From the NCBI GenBank assembly GCA_023229175.1, contig JALNZV010000001.1, forward strand, positions 1-64,000: a stretch of 64,000 nucleotides of DNA, written 5' to 3'. Every line of letters starts with the position of its first letter. The stretch's first letter is position 1. A model generated the notes under the pieces. It had not been told where the DNA came from and did not search any database. It saw nothing but the letters and a program-made list of their open reading frames with translations. The position numbers and the translations under genes were made by a program. The stretch is from Tissierellaceae bacterium. GTDB lineage: Bacteria > Bacillota > Clostridia > Tissierellales > Tissierellaceae. Shown here in pieces: positions 8,705 to 16,998 of this stretch.

Positions 8705-9688
8705 TTGAAAATATTATTTTTCACAGATACACATATTAGGGGAACGACTCCAAAAAATAGGAAAGATGTATTTGTGGATTCAGTAGAGAAAAAATTGTTG
8801 GAAATAACAAATATTATTGAAGATTATAATATTGATTTTGTCCTACACGGAGGAGATTTGTTCGATAGACCTGACATTTCTATTTCAATTGTCAGTAGGT
8901 TTTTGGTTATACTAGATAGAATAAAAGTTCCTATATATTTAATTAGCGGCAACCACGATATATATGGACATAACCCCGACACAATAAATAGAACCATGCT
9001 TGGATTATTAGACGTATTGGGCATCATAAAAATCATCAGAAGTAAAGAGAAGGTTATTTTAGAAAAGGATAATATCTCTGTTCAACTAACTGGTAGCCCC
9101 TACGTTTATGATATGGATTCCCCTGGCAAATTAGATTATTATTTAGTCAAGGATGTGGACCCTCAAATTGACTTCTCTATTCATATGGTCCATGGTATGC
9201 TATTAGACAAGCCTTTTATTAAAGGGATACCCTTTACCCTTGTGGAGAATATTAGGGATACGAAGGCAGATATAACCCTATCTGGCCACTATCATGGAGG
9301 ATTTAAAACAATAGAAATTGATAACCATTACTTTGTCAATCCAGGGAGTGTGGTGAGAATTGCAAATAGCCTTAAGGAAATTGAACGGATACCTAAAGTA
9401 GTCATCATAGAATTAAATGACACCATTTCTATTCTAGAAATTCCTCTTTTATCAGCCCTACCAGGCGAAGAGGTGCTAGATAGAACTGAAATAGAAAAAA
9501 ACTTATTTAAGAATGAAAGAATATTGGAGTTTAAACAAAGCATTGACGAAGCACTAGATTTTGATAAAATGGATATTAATGAAATATTGATGAAAGTATC
9601 CTATGCAGATAAAGTAGAAAGTAATGTAATTAAGGAGGCCCTAAGACGAATAGCCTTTGTTCAAATGAAAGGTTTAAATGGTGATTAA
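8705..9688 (+). CDS. Mre11/SbcD-like DNA repair nuclease
   Basis: A calcineurin-type metallophosphoesterase of 327 residues. The start is TTG 8705 behind GAGGTG; an open frame reaches back into recA but has no site there. Metal-binding motifs appear in family order: DTHIRG (D8, H10), GGDLFDR (D51), SGNHD (N83, H84), HMVHG and SGHYHGG. Together these fit the two-metal centre of Mre11/SbcD exo/endonucleases that process broken DNA ends. It is shorter than E. coli SbcD (about 400 residues), mainly in the C-terminal capping region. The next genes encode a Rad50/SbcC-like ATPase in pieces, and it overlaps or abuts the first of them, so they very likely form one complex. Confidence 0.8.
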   Translation: MKILFFTDTHIRGTTPKNRKDVFVDSVEKKLLEITNIIEDYNIDFVLHGGDLFDRPDISISIVSRFLVILDRIKVPIYLISGNHDIYGHNPDTINRTMLGLLDVLGIIKIIRSKEKVILEKDNISVQLTGSPYVYDMDSPGKLDYYLVKDVDPQIDFSIHMVHGMLLDKPFIKGIPFTLVENIRDTKADITLSGHYHGGFKTIEIDNHYFVNPGSVVRIANSLKEIERIPKVVIIELNDTISILEIPLLSALPGEEVLDRTEIEKNLFKNERILEFKQSIDEALDFDKMDINEILMKVSYADKVESNVIKEALRRIAFVQMKGLNGD

Positions 9689-9689
9689 A

Positions 9690-11132
9690 GTGAAATACAT
9701 AGAAAAAGTTATTTTAAAAAATTTCCAATCCCATAAACATACTGTAATTGAATTTGATAATCGATTAAATGTCATAGTTGGTCCATCTGATAGTGGAAAG
9801 ACTGCTGTTTTAAGGGGCATCCGATGGGTCTTATACAATGAACCTACTGGAGATTATTTCATTCGGGAAGGCGAAAAAGAAAGCAGCGTAACAATTGAAT
9901 TTAACAACGGCATTAAAATAATAAGAGCCCGAAGCAAAAGTAAAAACACATATACCATGTATGATTCAAAAGGTAAAGAAACTGTTTTTGAGGGTTTTGG
10001 AACTACTGTACCGGAGGAAATAATAGATGCAACTGAAATTCACAAGATATTATTGGATAGAGATGTGGCTAAATCTATTAATCTTAGTGACCAATTGGAA
10101 GGGGCTTTTCTCTTATCAGAACGTCCATCTATTCGTTCGAATTCTATTGGTCGTTTGGTAGGAGTAAATATCATTGACGACGCCCTAAGGGAAACCCTTA
10201 AGGACAGTAGAAATCTGTCTGTAAATAAAAAAAACACAGAAGAACAGTTATCTGATTTACAAAAAGAACTATCTCAGTATGAGTACTTAGATGAAATAAT
10301 ATTAAAACTCGAAAAAGTCAATTCTATTAAGGAAATAATTTCTAGGAAAGGCAACAAATTAGATAAGTATAAATTATTATTAACTAAATTGTTAAATATC
10401 AGGAACGATAAGCTGGAAACTCTCGGTGTATTAGAAAAGCTTAGCTATATGGATATGCTAGCTAATATTATTGACAATGTTACAAAGAAAATATCTAAAT
10501 ATGATTATTTTAAAATCAAACTTAATTCTTTAAATAATATAATTCACAATAAAGATAAGAACCTTATGATAGCAAATTCCTTAAGAAACATTGACGAAGC
10601 AGAGAGAAACCTTAATAGTATAAACTCTCTTTTCAACAAGACTATACAACTTTCCAATTACAACAATAAATTTAAAGAACTTAAATTGGAAATAAAAAAC
10701 AATAACTTTATTTATACAAAGTTGGAATATTTGTCTACAGTCCATAGCAATTTAGAAATAATCGGTAATAAATACAACAATCTACAACTTTTAAAAAAGA
10801 TTGTAGAAAAAAAAGATTCAATTACTAAAAGTATAGCAATCGGTAAAAGATATATGGATAGATTAAAAACAACTGACGAATTACAAACTCTGACCAGTGA
10901 ACTTAACATAAAAATCAAATCATTATTGGAACTCAAGGGATTACATGAAAATTACAAATTAAACAATAATGCAATTTATACAATGGTTGCTAATGTTCAA
11001 GCACATAAAGAATATATGGAAAAGTATATTTCCCAATATGAGGAGTTACTTCTAAAACAGGAAGTCTGTCCTCTGTGTTTTAGTACTATAGATGAACATA
11101 AAATAAAACATATAATGGATCACTATAATTAG
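9690..11132 (+). CDS. Split Rad50/SbcC-like ATPase, N-terminal half with zinc hook
   Basis: About 480 residues. It opens like SbcC/Rad50 (YIEKVILKNFQSHKHT) with Walker A GPSDSGKT at 31-38, followed by ~280 residues of helical, heptad-rich sequence, and ends with CPLC at 460-463 only 17 residues from the stop. In Rad50 the CxxC zinc hook lies mid-protein at the tip of the coiled coil, with Walker B in the following half. Here Walker B is absent and sits in a separate gene at 11397-12050. The start is uncertain: GTG 9690 (GGTGAT six bases before) or ATG 9678, which overlaps the nuclease stop. Part of a repair operon downstream of recA. Confidence 0.75.
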   Translation: MKYIEKVILKNFQSHKHTVIEFDNRLNVIVGPSDSGKTAVLRGIRWVLYNEPTGDYFIREGEKESSVTIEFNNGIKIIRARSKSKNTYTMYDSKGKETVFEGFGTTVPEEIIDATEIHKILLDRDVAKSINLSDQLEGAFLLSERPSIRSNSIGRLVGVNIIDDALRETLKDSRNLSVNKKNTEEQLSDLQKELSQYEYLDEIILKLEKVNSIKEIISRKGNKLDKYKLLLTKLLNIRNDKLETLGVLEKLSYMDMLANIIDNVTKKISKYDYFKIKLNSLNNIIHNKDKNLMIANSLRNIDEAERNLNSINSLFNKTIQLSNYNNKFKELKLEIKNNNFIYTKLEYLSTVHSNLEIIGNKYNNLQLLKKIVEKKDSITKSIAIGKRYMDRLKTTDELQTLTSELNIKIKSLLELKGLHENYKLNNNAIYTMVANVQAHKEYMEKYISQYEELLLKQEVCPLCFSTIDEHKIKHIMDHYN

Positions 11133-11143
11133 GAGGTTTATTG

Positions 11144-11395
11144 ATGGATTATGAAAAGGAATTAAATTCCCTAAAGGAAGATTTAGAAAAAGCAAAGAAT
11201 TTGAAGTATAAAGCGGAAGCTCGTTTAGAACAATTAAATCAACAAGAACAAGAGATAATTAATGAATTGAACAAACTTGGTATTAAACCAGAGGAATTAG
11301 AAAATGAAATTGAGAAATTAACAAAGGAGATTAAAGAGTTATTTCAAGAAGCAAATCAATTATTACCTAAAGACTTATTAGAAAAGAAGGGTTAA
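11144..11395 (+). CDS. Small coiled-coil protein in the split Rad50 operon
   Basis: An 83-residue, highly charged protein that is almost entirely predicted helix with heptad spacing of Leu/Ile (KELNSLKEDLEKAKNLKYK, LEQLNQQEQEIINELNKLG). No catalytic motif is visible. The ATG at 11144 lies seven bases after AGGAGG; a TTG three bases earlier is too close. It sits between the two halves of a Rad50-like ATPase, with one base between its stop and the next start. I infer that it pairs with the long coiled coil of the N-terminal half. I do not recognise a named family. Confidence 0.6.
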   Translation: MDYEKELNSLKEDLEKAKNLKYKAEARLEQLNQQEQEIINELNKLGIKPEELENEIEKLTKEIKELFQEANQLLPKDLLEKKG

Positions 11396-11396
11396 T

Positions 11397-12050
11397 ATGA
11401 TAGACAATTTACAGGACTTAGAAAGCATTTTAAACGAATCAAGGGACGTTCTATCCCGCGAATTAGGGAAAAGGGATAAAATTATAGAACAAATCGATAC
11501 TTATACTGAACGATTGAATATAATACAAAGTGAGTTAGATTTGCTTTCTAAGGTTGCTGTTTTGTTGCAAAAAACTTCGGAATTTTCAAGGGAACAGGCG
11601 AAAAAACAAGTTGAGTCCCTTGTTACAAAATGTCTACAGTTTATTTTTGAATCAGACATCCAATTCACTATAGAAATCGATGAGCTTAGAGGAAAATCCA
11701 GTGCGGAGTTCTACGTAACTAACAAAAATGAAAATTTAATAATTAAAACCAAACCTGAATTATCAAGAGGTGGAGGAGTCGTGGATATCGTGTCTTTAGC
11801 CTTAAGAATAGCATTTTTACAGACACATAAACCCAGAATTGAAGGACCACTAATTTTAGATGAGCCTGCGAAACATGTTAGCGATGATTATATTTATAAC
11901 GTTGCTGATTTTCTAAGACAAACTTCTGAACTTTTTAATAGGCAAATAATTATGGTAACCCATAATAATTATTTATCTTCTATAGGAACAAATGCGTACA
12001 GAATTGATATTAAGGACAATGTAAGTACAGCCTCCAAGATTACATCTTGA
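11397..12050 (+). CDS. Split Rad50/SbcC-like ATPase, C-terminal half
   Basis: A 217-residue protein with a short N-terminal coiled coil (residues ~1-75) and then the C-terminal lobe of an SMC/Rad50-type ATPase. It carries a signature-like ELSRGGG followed by SLALRIAFL, Walker B LILDEPAKH, and an H-loop IMVTHNN. No Walker A is present, so it cannot bind ATP fully without the partner encoded at 9690-11132. The ATG at 11397 is preceded by AAGAAGG. The final codons contain the -35 of the rny promoter. Its closest analogue is the C-terminal half of SbcC/Rad50; a RecF-like origin is less likely because a nuclease and zinc hook accompany it. Confidence 0.75.
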   Translation: MIDNLQDLESILNESRDVLSRELGKRDKIIEQIDTYTERLNIIQSELDLLSKVAVLLQKTSEFSREQAKKQVESLVTKCLQFIFESDIQFTIEIDELRGKSSAEFYVTNKNENLIIKTKPELSRGGGVVDIVSLALRIAFLQTHKPRIEGPLILDEPAKHVSDDYIYNVADFLRQTSELFNRQIIMVTHNNYLSSIGTNAYRIDIKDNVSTASKITS

Positions 12051-12075
12051 CATATGTTGATAAAAGTAATAGAAT
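12047..12075 (+). promoter_or_regulatory. Promoter upstream of rny
   Basis: A perfect TTGACA (12047-12052) overlaps the stop codon of the preceding gene, with TAGAAT (12070-12075) after a 17-base spacer. It gives rny a leader of roughly 115 bases and its own transcription. Confidence 0.7.
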
Positions 12076-12197
12076 TGAACTATATGTATTAAATACATGT
12101 TAATAATTTTCATATTTGTAAAATAAAATTGATATGATGAAATGCAATATGGAACTTGAAAACTTTATACAATTGGAGGTGTTTAGTTATTGAAATT

Positions 12198-13718
12198 ATG
12201 TACGCAATTCTTGGAGCAATTATTGGCGTTCCCGCTGGTTATATCATAAGAAAAACCATTGGTGAAGGTAAAATAAAAAATGCAGAAGAGATAGCCAAAA
12301 AAATCGTAGAAGATGCTAAAAGAAATAGTGAAGCACAAAAGAAAGAGTTGTTATTAGAAGTAAAAGATGAAATACACCGTCTTAGAAATGATAATGAGAA
12401 GGAAATTAGAGAACGTAGAAATGAACTGCAAAAACTCGAGAGAAGGCTTCTTAACAAAGAGGAAAATGTAGATAGAAAATCCGATGCCATCGAAAGAAAA
12501 GAGGAAGTTCTTAATAAAAAGATTAAGGACATCGAGGAAAAGGAAACTCAGATTGACGATATATATAAATCCCAAGTCTTAGAATTGGAAAGGCTTTCAA
12601 GCTTAACATCCGAGGAAGCAAGGGAAATATTACTAGATGAAATAAGGAAAGATATTGTTCATGAATCGGCAATCATGATTAAGGACATGGAAAATAAGGC
12701 AAAGGAAGAAGCAGATAAAAAAGCTAGAGAGATTATTTCTACAGCAATACAAAAATATGCTGCAGATCATGTAGCAGAGGCCACAGTTACAGTTGTTGCC
12801 TTACCAAATGACGAGATGAAGGGTAGAATTATCGGCAGAGAGGGTAGAAATATTAGAACCTTAGAGACATTGACTGGCATCGATTTAATCATAGACGATA
12901 CACCTGAAGCAGTAGTATTGTCAGGTTTTGACCCTGTTAGAAGAGAAGTCGCCCGAATTGCATTGGAAAAACTAATCGTAGACGGAAGGATTCACCCTGC
13001 TAGGATAGAAGAGATGGTTGAAAAAGCAAAAAAAGAAGTTGACAATGTAATTAGGGAAGAAGGAGAACAAGCGGCTTTCGATACTGGTGTCCATGGCATA
13101 CATCCTGAACTCATAAGGCTTATAGGCAGATTGAAATTTAGAACCTCATATGGACAAAATGTACTAAAACATTCAATAGAGGTTGCACATTTGGCCGGAA
13201 TCATGGCGGCAGAACTTGGTGCCGATATTAAAATAGCTAAAAGGGCAGGATTACTACATGATTTAGGAAAAGCTGTGGATCATGAGGTAGAGGGGCCACA
13301 TGTGGATATTGGCGTTGACTTGGCTAGAAGATATAAAGAATCAAAAGAAGTATTACATGCAATAGCAGCCCATCATGGCGACATAGAGCCACAAACCGTC
13401 GAGGCAGTTTTAGTACAAGCTGCAGATGCCATTTCTGCTGCAAGACCAGGTGCTAGAAGGGAAACCTTAGAAGCATATATAAAGAGATTGGAAAAACTTG
13501 AAGAAATAGCAAATTCCTTTGATGGTATTGAAAGATCATACGCTATTCAAGCAGGACGGGAAATAAGGATACTAGTCAAGCCAGATGAAATAACTGAAAG
13601 TCAAATTATCCATACTGCCAGGGATATAGTTAAGAGAATTGAAATGGAATTGGATTATCCAGGTCAAATAAAAGTAAATGTGATTCGTGAAACTCGGGCT
13701 ATAGAATATGCAAAATAA
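12198..13718 (+). CDS. rny: Ribonuclease Y
   Basis: Membrane-anchored endoribonuclease that starts bulk mRNA decay and processes structured RNAs. It has about 506 residues. An N-terminal transmembrane helix (YAILGAIIGVPAGYII) comes first, then a long charged coiled coil (about 20-190). A KH domain with GRIIGREGRNIRTLE and an HD domain with LLHDLGKAVDHE follow; the His-Asp pair binds the metal. The ATG at 12198 is 17 bases from the strong GGAGGT. An in-frame ATT at 12189 has ideal spacing and could be a rare start, so the exact N-terminus is open. SpoVS is encoded next, as in many spore formers. Confidence 0.95.
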   Translation: MYAILGAIIGVPAGYIIRKTIGEGKIKNAEEIAKKIVEDAKRNSEAQKKELLLEVKDEIHRLRNDNEKEIRERRNELQKLERRLLNKEENVDRKSDAIERKEEVLNKKIKDIEEKETQIDDIYKSQVLELERLSSLTSEEAREILLDEIRKDIVHESAIMIKDMENKAKEEADKKAREIISTAIQKYAADHVAEATVTVVALPNDEMKGRIIGREGRNIRTLETLTGIDLIIDDTPEAVVLSGFDPVRREVARIALEKLIVDGRIHPARIEEMVEKAKKEVDNVIREEGEQAAFDTGVHGIHPELIRLIGRLKFRTSYGQNVLKHSIEVAHLAGIMAAELGADIKIAKRAGLLHDLGKAVDHEVEGPHVDIGVDLARRYKESKEVLHAIAAHHGDIEPQTVEAVLVQAADAISAARPGARRETLEAYIKRLEKLEEIANSFDGIERSYAIQAGREIRILVKPDEITESQIIHTARDIVKRIEMELDYPGQIKVNVIRETRAIEYAK

Positions 13719-13785
13719 CAATTTTTTAAATTAATTTTTGTTTATTGATATATATTTAAAAAATTTTATAGAGGGGGCTAATTTA

Positions 13786-14046
13786 ATGGATGTATTAAAA
13801 GTGTCAGCAAAATCAAGTCCAAATTCTGTTGCAGGTGCGTTAGCAGGGGTACTACGTGAAAGAGGATCTGCTGAAATTCAAGCAATAGGAGCAGGTGCAT
13901 TAAACCAAGCTGTTAAGGCAGTAGCTATTGCAAGAGGATTTGTTGCACCAAGCGGAATAGATCTTATTTGTATACCAGCCTTCACAGACATAGTAATAGA
14001 CGGTGAAGAAAGAACAGCTATTAAGCTAATTATTGAACCAAGATAA
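13786..14046 (+). CDS. spoVS: Stage V sporulation protein S
   Basis: This 86-residue Alba-fold protein is very highly conserved among spore formers. MDVLKVSAKSSPNSVAGALA and RGFVAPSGIDLICIPAF are nearly diagnostic. In Bacillus, loss blocks spore coat assembly and completion of stage V. The ATG at 13786 follows GAGGGGG; an upstream open frame has no ribosome site. It lies directly after rny, an arrangement also found in Bacillus, and is closed by a strong terminator. Confidence 0.97.
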   Translation: MDVLKVSAKSSPNSVAGALAGVLRERGSAEIQAIGAGALNQAVKAVAIARGFVAPSGIDLICIPAFTDIVIDGEERTAIKLIIEPR

Positions 14047-14057
14047 TCCTCATAAAG

Positions 14058-14082
14058 AACCTGCCAAATGGCAGGTTTTTTG
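14058..14082 (+). terminator. Intrinsic terminator after spoVS
   Basis: AACCTGCC-AAAT-GGCAGGTT is a perfect 8-bp GC-containing stem with a four-base loop, followed directly by a run of T. This is the clearest forward terminator in the first 15 kb. Confidence 0.9.
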
Positions 14083-14096
14083 TGAGAAAATAAGCT

Positions 14097-14939
14097 ATGG
14101 AAAGGGGTTTTATTATCAGATTCGATTTACACGTTCACACTAATCAATCGGATGGATTATTATCGCCTGAAGAAGTCGTCGATTTAGCCATACAAAAAAA
14201 ACTAGACGGTATAGCAATCACTGATCACGATACTATTTCGGGCATAGCTCCAGCTATAAATCATGGCAGGAAATATGGGGGATTTACAGTTATTCCTGGT
14301 ATTGAATTTGGGTGCATACATGACGATGAGGAAGTTCATATACTTGGATACTTTATCGATATACATAATAAATTCATAAACAAATTAACTGCGAGACTGC
14401 GTGAAAGTAGGGTAAAAAGAGGTATCGCCATGACAAATAAGCTAATTGAATTGGGCCTAAATATTTCCATGGAAGATGTTAGAGAGTTTTCATCTGACAA
14501 TTATATAGGGAGGCCTCATATTGCCAGGGCTCTAATTAAAAGGGGATATGTCGAAAATGTCCAAGAGGCGTTTGAAAAGTATTTGGGATTGGGAAAACCA
14601 GGGTATATAGATAGATATAAGCTCTCTATTGAAGAAACTATATTAGCTATTAAAAACAGTGGTGGAATTGCAGTATTAGCCCATCCGGGTATTTTAAAGA
14701 ATAGGGATATTACCTATTATTGTATAGAAAAAGGAATCGATGGGATAGAATGCATTCAGTCTAAGCATACCGATTCTGATATAGACTATTTTAAGACCAT
14801 TGTAAATGATTTCGGTTTAATTGCCACAGGGGGATCTGATTTTCACGGTGATACCAATAAGGGAAACAGTAATGCTGCTTTATTGGGAGATTATTTTATA
14901 GATATTAATGAGATATCAGCATTTAAGGAGAGAATCTAA
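14097..14939 (+). CDS. PHP-domain phosphoesterase (TrpH/YciV-like)
   Basis: A 280-residue polymerase-and-histidinol-phosphatase domain protein. Metal ligands are visible in DLHVHTNQSDG, TDHDTISG, a central glutamate (GIEFGC), LAHPG and GGSDFHG. Relatives (TrpH/YciV, RNase AM) remove phosphates from 3',5'-bisphosphorylated nucleotides or RNA 5' ends; the substrate here is inferred only. The ATG at 14097 lacks a ribosome site, while AAAGGGG at 14100-14106 precedes ATT/ATC codons just before the conserved RFDLHVHT. The true start may therefore be an unusual AUU or AUC. It overlaps the next gene by one base. Confidence 0.8.
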   Translation: MERGFIIRFDLHVHTNQSDGLLSPEEVVDLAIQKKLDGIAITDHDTISGIAPAINHGRKYGGFTVIPGIEFGCIHDDEEVHILGYFIDIHNKFINKLTARLRESRVKRGIAMTNKLIELGLNISMEDVREFSSDNYIGRPHIARALIKRGYVENVQEAFEKYLGLGKPGYIDRYKLSIEETILAIKNSGGIAVLAHPGILKNRDITYYCIEKGIDGIECIQSKHTDSDIDYFKTIVNDFGLIATGGSDFHGDTNKGNSNAALLGDYFIDINEISAFKERI

Positions 14940-15322
14940 TGGAAACAAGTCGAAAAGAAAGACAAAGACAATTCCCATCGAAGATTAGCACCACTTCATT
15001 TGTTAAATTGTATATTTTGCATCTATTAAACGAAAAACCTTATTATGGAAATATGATAATAGATGAAATAAAAAGACGAATGGATTATCGATGGGAGCCA
15101 AGCCCAGGAATGGTTTATCCTTTGTTAAGAGATTTAGAAAAACACGGATATATCAGCGGCTGGTGGGATCAACCAAACAAAAAATCTATTAGAAGATATA
15201 AAATAACTGATGAAGGGATTAAACATTATAATATTATTTTACTACAAAATAAATTAGCATTCGAAGATTCTTTACTAATAGTTAAAAATGTGTTAAAAGA
15301 TATATATGGAGAAAGATATTGA
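14939..15322 (+). CDS. PadR family transcriptional regulator
   Basis: A 127-residue winged-helix protein. The motif FVKLYILHLLNEKPYYGNMI followed by PSPGMVYPLLRDLEKHGYI and a beta wing (KKSIRRYKITDEG) is characteristic of PadR repressors. A C-terminal helix would form the dimer. PadR proteins often control a neighbouring gene or their own transcription. TAATG overlaps the PHP gene stop, indicating coupling. The dyad at 15326-15339 just downstream is a possible target, but nothing shows what signal it senses. Confidence 0.85.
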   Translation: METSRKERQRQFPSKISTTSFVKLYILHLLNEKPYYGNMIIDEIKRRMDYRWEPSPGMVYPLLRDLEKHGYISGWWDQPNKKSIRRYKITDEGIKHYNIILLQNKLAFEDSLLIVKNVLKDIYGERY

Positions 15323-15325
15323 AAG

Positions 15326-15339
15326 TATGCAAAAGCATA
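15326..15339. promoter_or_regulatory. Short dyad between padR-like gene and aminotransferase
   Basis: TATGC-AAAA-GCATA is a perfect 5-bp dyad in the 52-base gap before the aminotransferase start. It could be an operator for the PadR-like protein encoded just upstream. The dyad is short, so chance occurrence in AT-rich DNA is quite possible. Confidence 0.25.
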
Positions 15340-15374
15340 TAAAGAAAATATAAAATTTAAGGAGGTAGGGTTAT

Positions 15375-16568
15375 ATGGATTTTGTATTATCGAAAAAGGG
15401 ATTAGCTATTGAGCCTTCAGTAACTCTGGAAATAACGGCCAAGGCCAAATCTATGAAGGATTCTGGAATTGATATTATTAGCTTTGGTGCGGGAGAACCT
15501 GATTTTAATACCCCTGAAAATATTCAAAAAGAGGGCATTAAAGCCATTAAAGAAGGTCTGACTCGATATACACCTGCATCGGGAATAATTGAGCTAAAAA
15601 ATGCTATTTGTGAAAAACTAAGTAAAGATAATGGACTTGAATATAAAGCTAATAATATAATTATATCTAGCGGAGCTAAACATTCAATACATAATGCACT
15701 TTTAGCTATACTAAACCCAGGTGACGAGGTAATGTTTGGAGTGCCATATTGGGTAAGCTATCCAGAACTAATACGAATAGCAGATGGAATTCCGATTTAC
15801 ATTCAAACTAATGAGGAAAATGATTTTAAATTCAGTATAAATGACTTAGATAACGCATTATCTCCGAAAACAAAAGCCATTATATTGAATAGCCCAAATA
15901 ATCCTACGGGCTCTATTTATTCAGAAGATGAACTTAGGAGCATTGCCCAATGGGCTGTTAAAAATAATGTAATTGTGATATCAGATGAAATATATGAAAA
16001 GTTAATTTACGATGGAAAATCACATATTTCAATTGCTTCTTTCGGAGAAGATATAAAGAACTTGACAATTGTAATCAATGGTATGTCAAAAGCATATGCC
16101 ATGACAGGATGGAGAATAGGATATGCAGCTGCACACGAGGATATTATAAAAGTAATGAGCAATATTCAGAGCCATGCTACGTCAAATCCATCTTCAATCT
16201 CTCAATACGCCAGCGTGGAAGGTCTATTGGGAGATCAAAGCAATATAGAAAAAATGAGGGTGCAATTTGAAGAGAGAAGAAACTATATGTACAATACTAT
16301 TAACTCTATTGATGGTTTAAGTTGTAGACAACCTGAAGGAGCCTTTTATATAATGGTTAATTTTTCAAAACTAATTGGCAAAGTGATAAGGGGTAAAACT
16401 ATCAGTTCCTCACTGGACTTTGCAAGCTTATTGTTGGAAGAAGGGAAAGTGGCCGTTATTCCCGGAATAGGATTTGGAGTGAATCATTTTATAAGATTAT
16501 CCTATGCGACTTCTTTGGATAACATTAAGGAAGGATTAGAAAGAATTAGAAAGACCCTCGAAGATTAA
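15375..16568 (+). CDS. Pyridoxal-phosphate aminotransferase class I (aspartate aminotransferase type)
   Basis: A 397-residue fold-type I aminotransferase of the AspC/AspB subgroup I-gamma. Characteristic blocks are ISFGAGEPDFNTPENI, LNSPNNPTGSIY, ISDEIYEKLIYDG, and NGMSKAYAMTGWRIGYAA, whose Lys forms the Schiff base with PLP. FIRLSYATS carries the C-terminal arginine that binds the substrate carboxylate. It probably moves amino groups between aspartate or related acids and 2-oxoglutarate. The start ATG follows AAGGAGG. Substrate preference cannot be fixed from sequence. A strong terminator closes the unit. Confidence 0.9.
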   Translation: MDFVLSKKGLAIEPSVTLEITAKAKSMKDSGIDIISFGAGEPDFNTPENIQKEGIKAIKEGLTRYTPASGIIELKNAICEKLSKDNGLEYKANNIIISSGAKHSIHNALLAILNPGDEVMFGVPYWVSYPELIRIADGIPIYIQTNEENDFKFSINDLDNALSPKTKAIILNSPNNPTGSIYSEDELRSIAQWAVKNNVIVISDEIYEKLIYDGKSHISIASFGEDIKNLTIVINGMSKAYAMTGWRIGYAAAHEDIIKVMSNIQSHATSNPSSISQYASVEGLLGDQSNIEKMRVQFEERRNYMYNTINSIDGLSCRQPEGAFYIMVNFSKLIGKVIRGKTISSSLDFASLLLEEGKVAVIPGIGFGVNHFIRLSYATSLDNIKEGLERIRKTLED

Positions 16569-16576
16569 TTTATATC

Positions 16577-16622
16577 AGCAAAGGTCTACATAATATTATT
16601 ATGTAGACCTTTGCTGTTTTTG
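16577..16622 (+). terminator. Intrinsic terminator after the aminotransferase
   Basis: An 18-bp perfect stem (AGCAAAGGTCTACATAAT and its complement) with a short loop is followed by GTTTTTG. It is the longest terminator stem on the plus strand of this window. Confidence 0.9.
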
Positions 16623-16625
16623 ATA

Positions 16626-16900
16626 CTTACTAATACATAAGATTGGAAATATGGAAGATTTTATATCTTTTTTAAAATATTTTTAGTGAATAAAAATCTT
16701 AGCGTCAATAAATGTAATTTTAAGAATGAATTATAATTTCAAGAAATATAACCCTCCAGAATGAGTTATAAGGCTACTAAATGTTTTTTTAATAGAATAC
16801 TATTAACAATTTATTTCATAGCTTATTAAGGCTAAATATCGCTTAATAGATGCCTTCTAACATCTAGACTTATTTTAAGTACAAAAATGACGAATTATCC
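16626..16900. other. AT-rich intergenic region without a recognisable gene
   Basis: About 275 bases with stops in all frames and no ribosome site or conserved coding pattern. A small hairpin (TAGATG, 8-base loop, CATCTA) lies at 16846-16865. The sequence AAGGCTA occurs twice nearby. Otherwise I see nothing; it leads into the promoter of the recombinase gene. Confidence 0.5.
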
Positions 16901-16929
16901 TTGATTTTCTAAAAAGTATTTGATAGAAT
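16901..16929 (+). promoter_or_regulatory. Promoter of the Xer-type recombinase gene
   Basis: TTGATT (16901-16906), a 17-base spacer and TAGAAT (16924-16929) form a plausible sigma-A promoter. Transcription would begin about 12 bases before the large palindrome at 16948. Confidence 0.55.
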
Positions 16930-16947
16930 AATAATTAATACAGCATT

Positions 16948-16973
16948 AGTCACAAAATAGTTATTTTGTGACT
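16948..16973. promoter_or_regulatory. Perfect 26-base palindrome in the recombinase leader
   Basis: AGTCACAAAATA and its exact reverse complement are separated by only two bases (GT). It lies between the promoter and the ribosome site (AAGGGTG) of the recombinase gene. It could be an operator for a dimeric repressor or, in RNA, a stem in the leader. No T run follows, so it is not a standard terminator. Confidence 0.6.
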
Positions 16974-16998
16974 ATGAATATTAAGTAAGGGTGATACT

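Noticed and set aside
9690..12050. A frameshifted single sbcC pseudogene
   Set aside because: Each of the three ORFs has its own start codon and ribosome site, the zinc hook lies at the very end of the first, and all ATPase motifs remain intact across the set. This indicates functional separate genes rather than decay.
12239..12575. Overlapping minus-strand frames opposite the rny coiled coil
   Set aside because: Ser/Leu/Phe-rich frames are the expected reverse reading of a Lys/Glu-rich coiled coil.
16948..16973. CRP/FNR-type or LexA operator as explanation of the palindrome
   Set aside because: The half-sites point outward (TCACA...TGTGA) and spacing differs from TGTGA-N6-TCACA; the GAAC-N4-GTTC core is absent.
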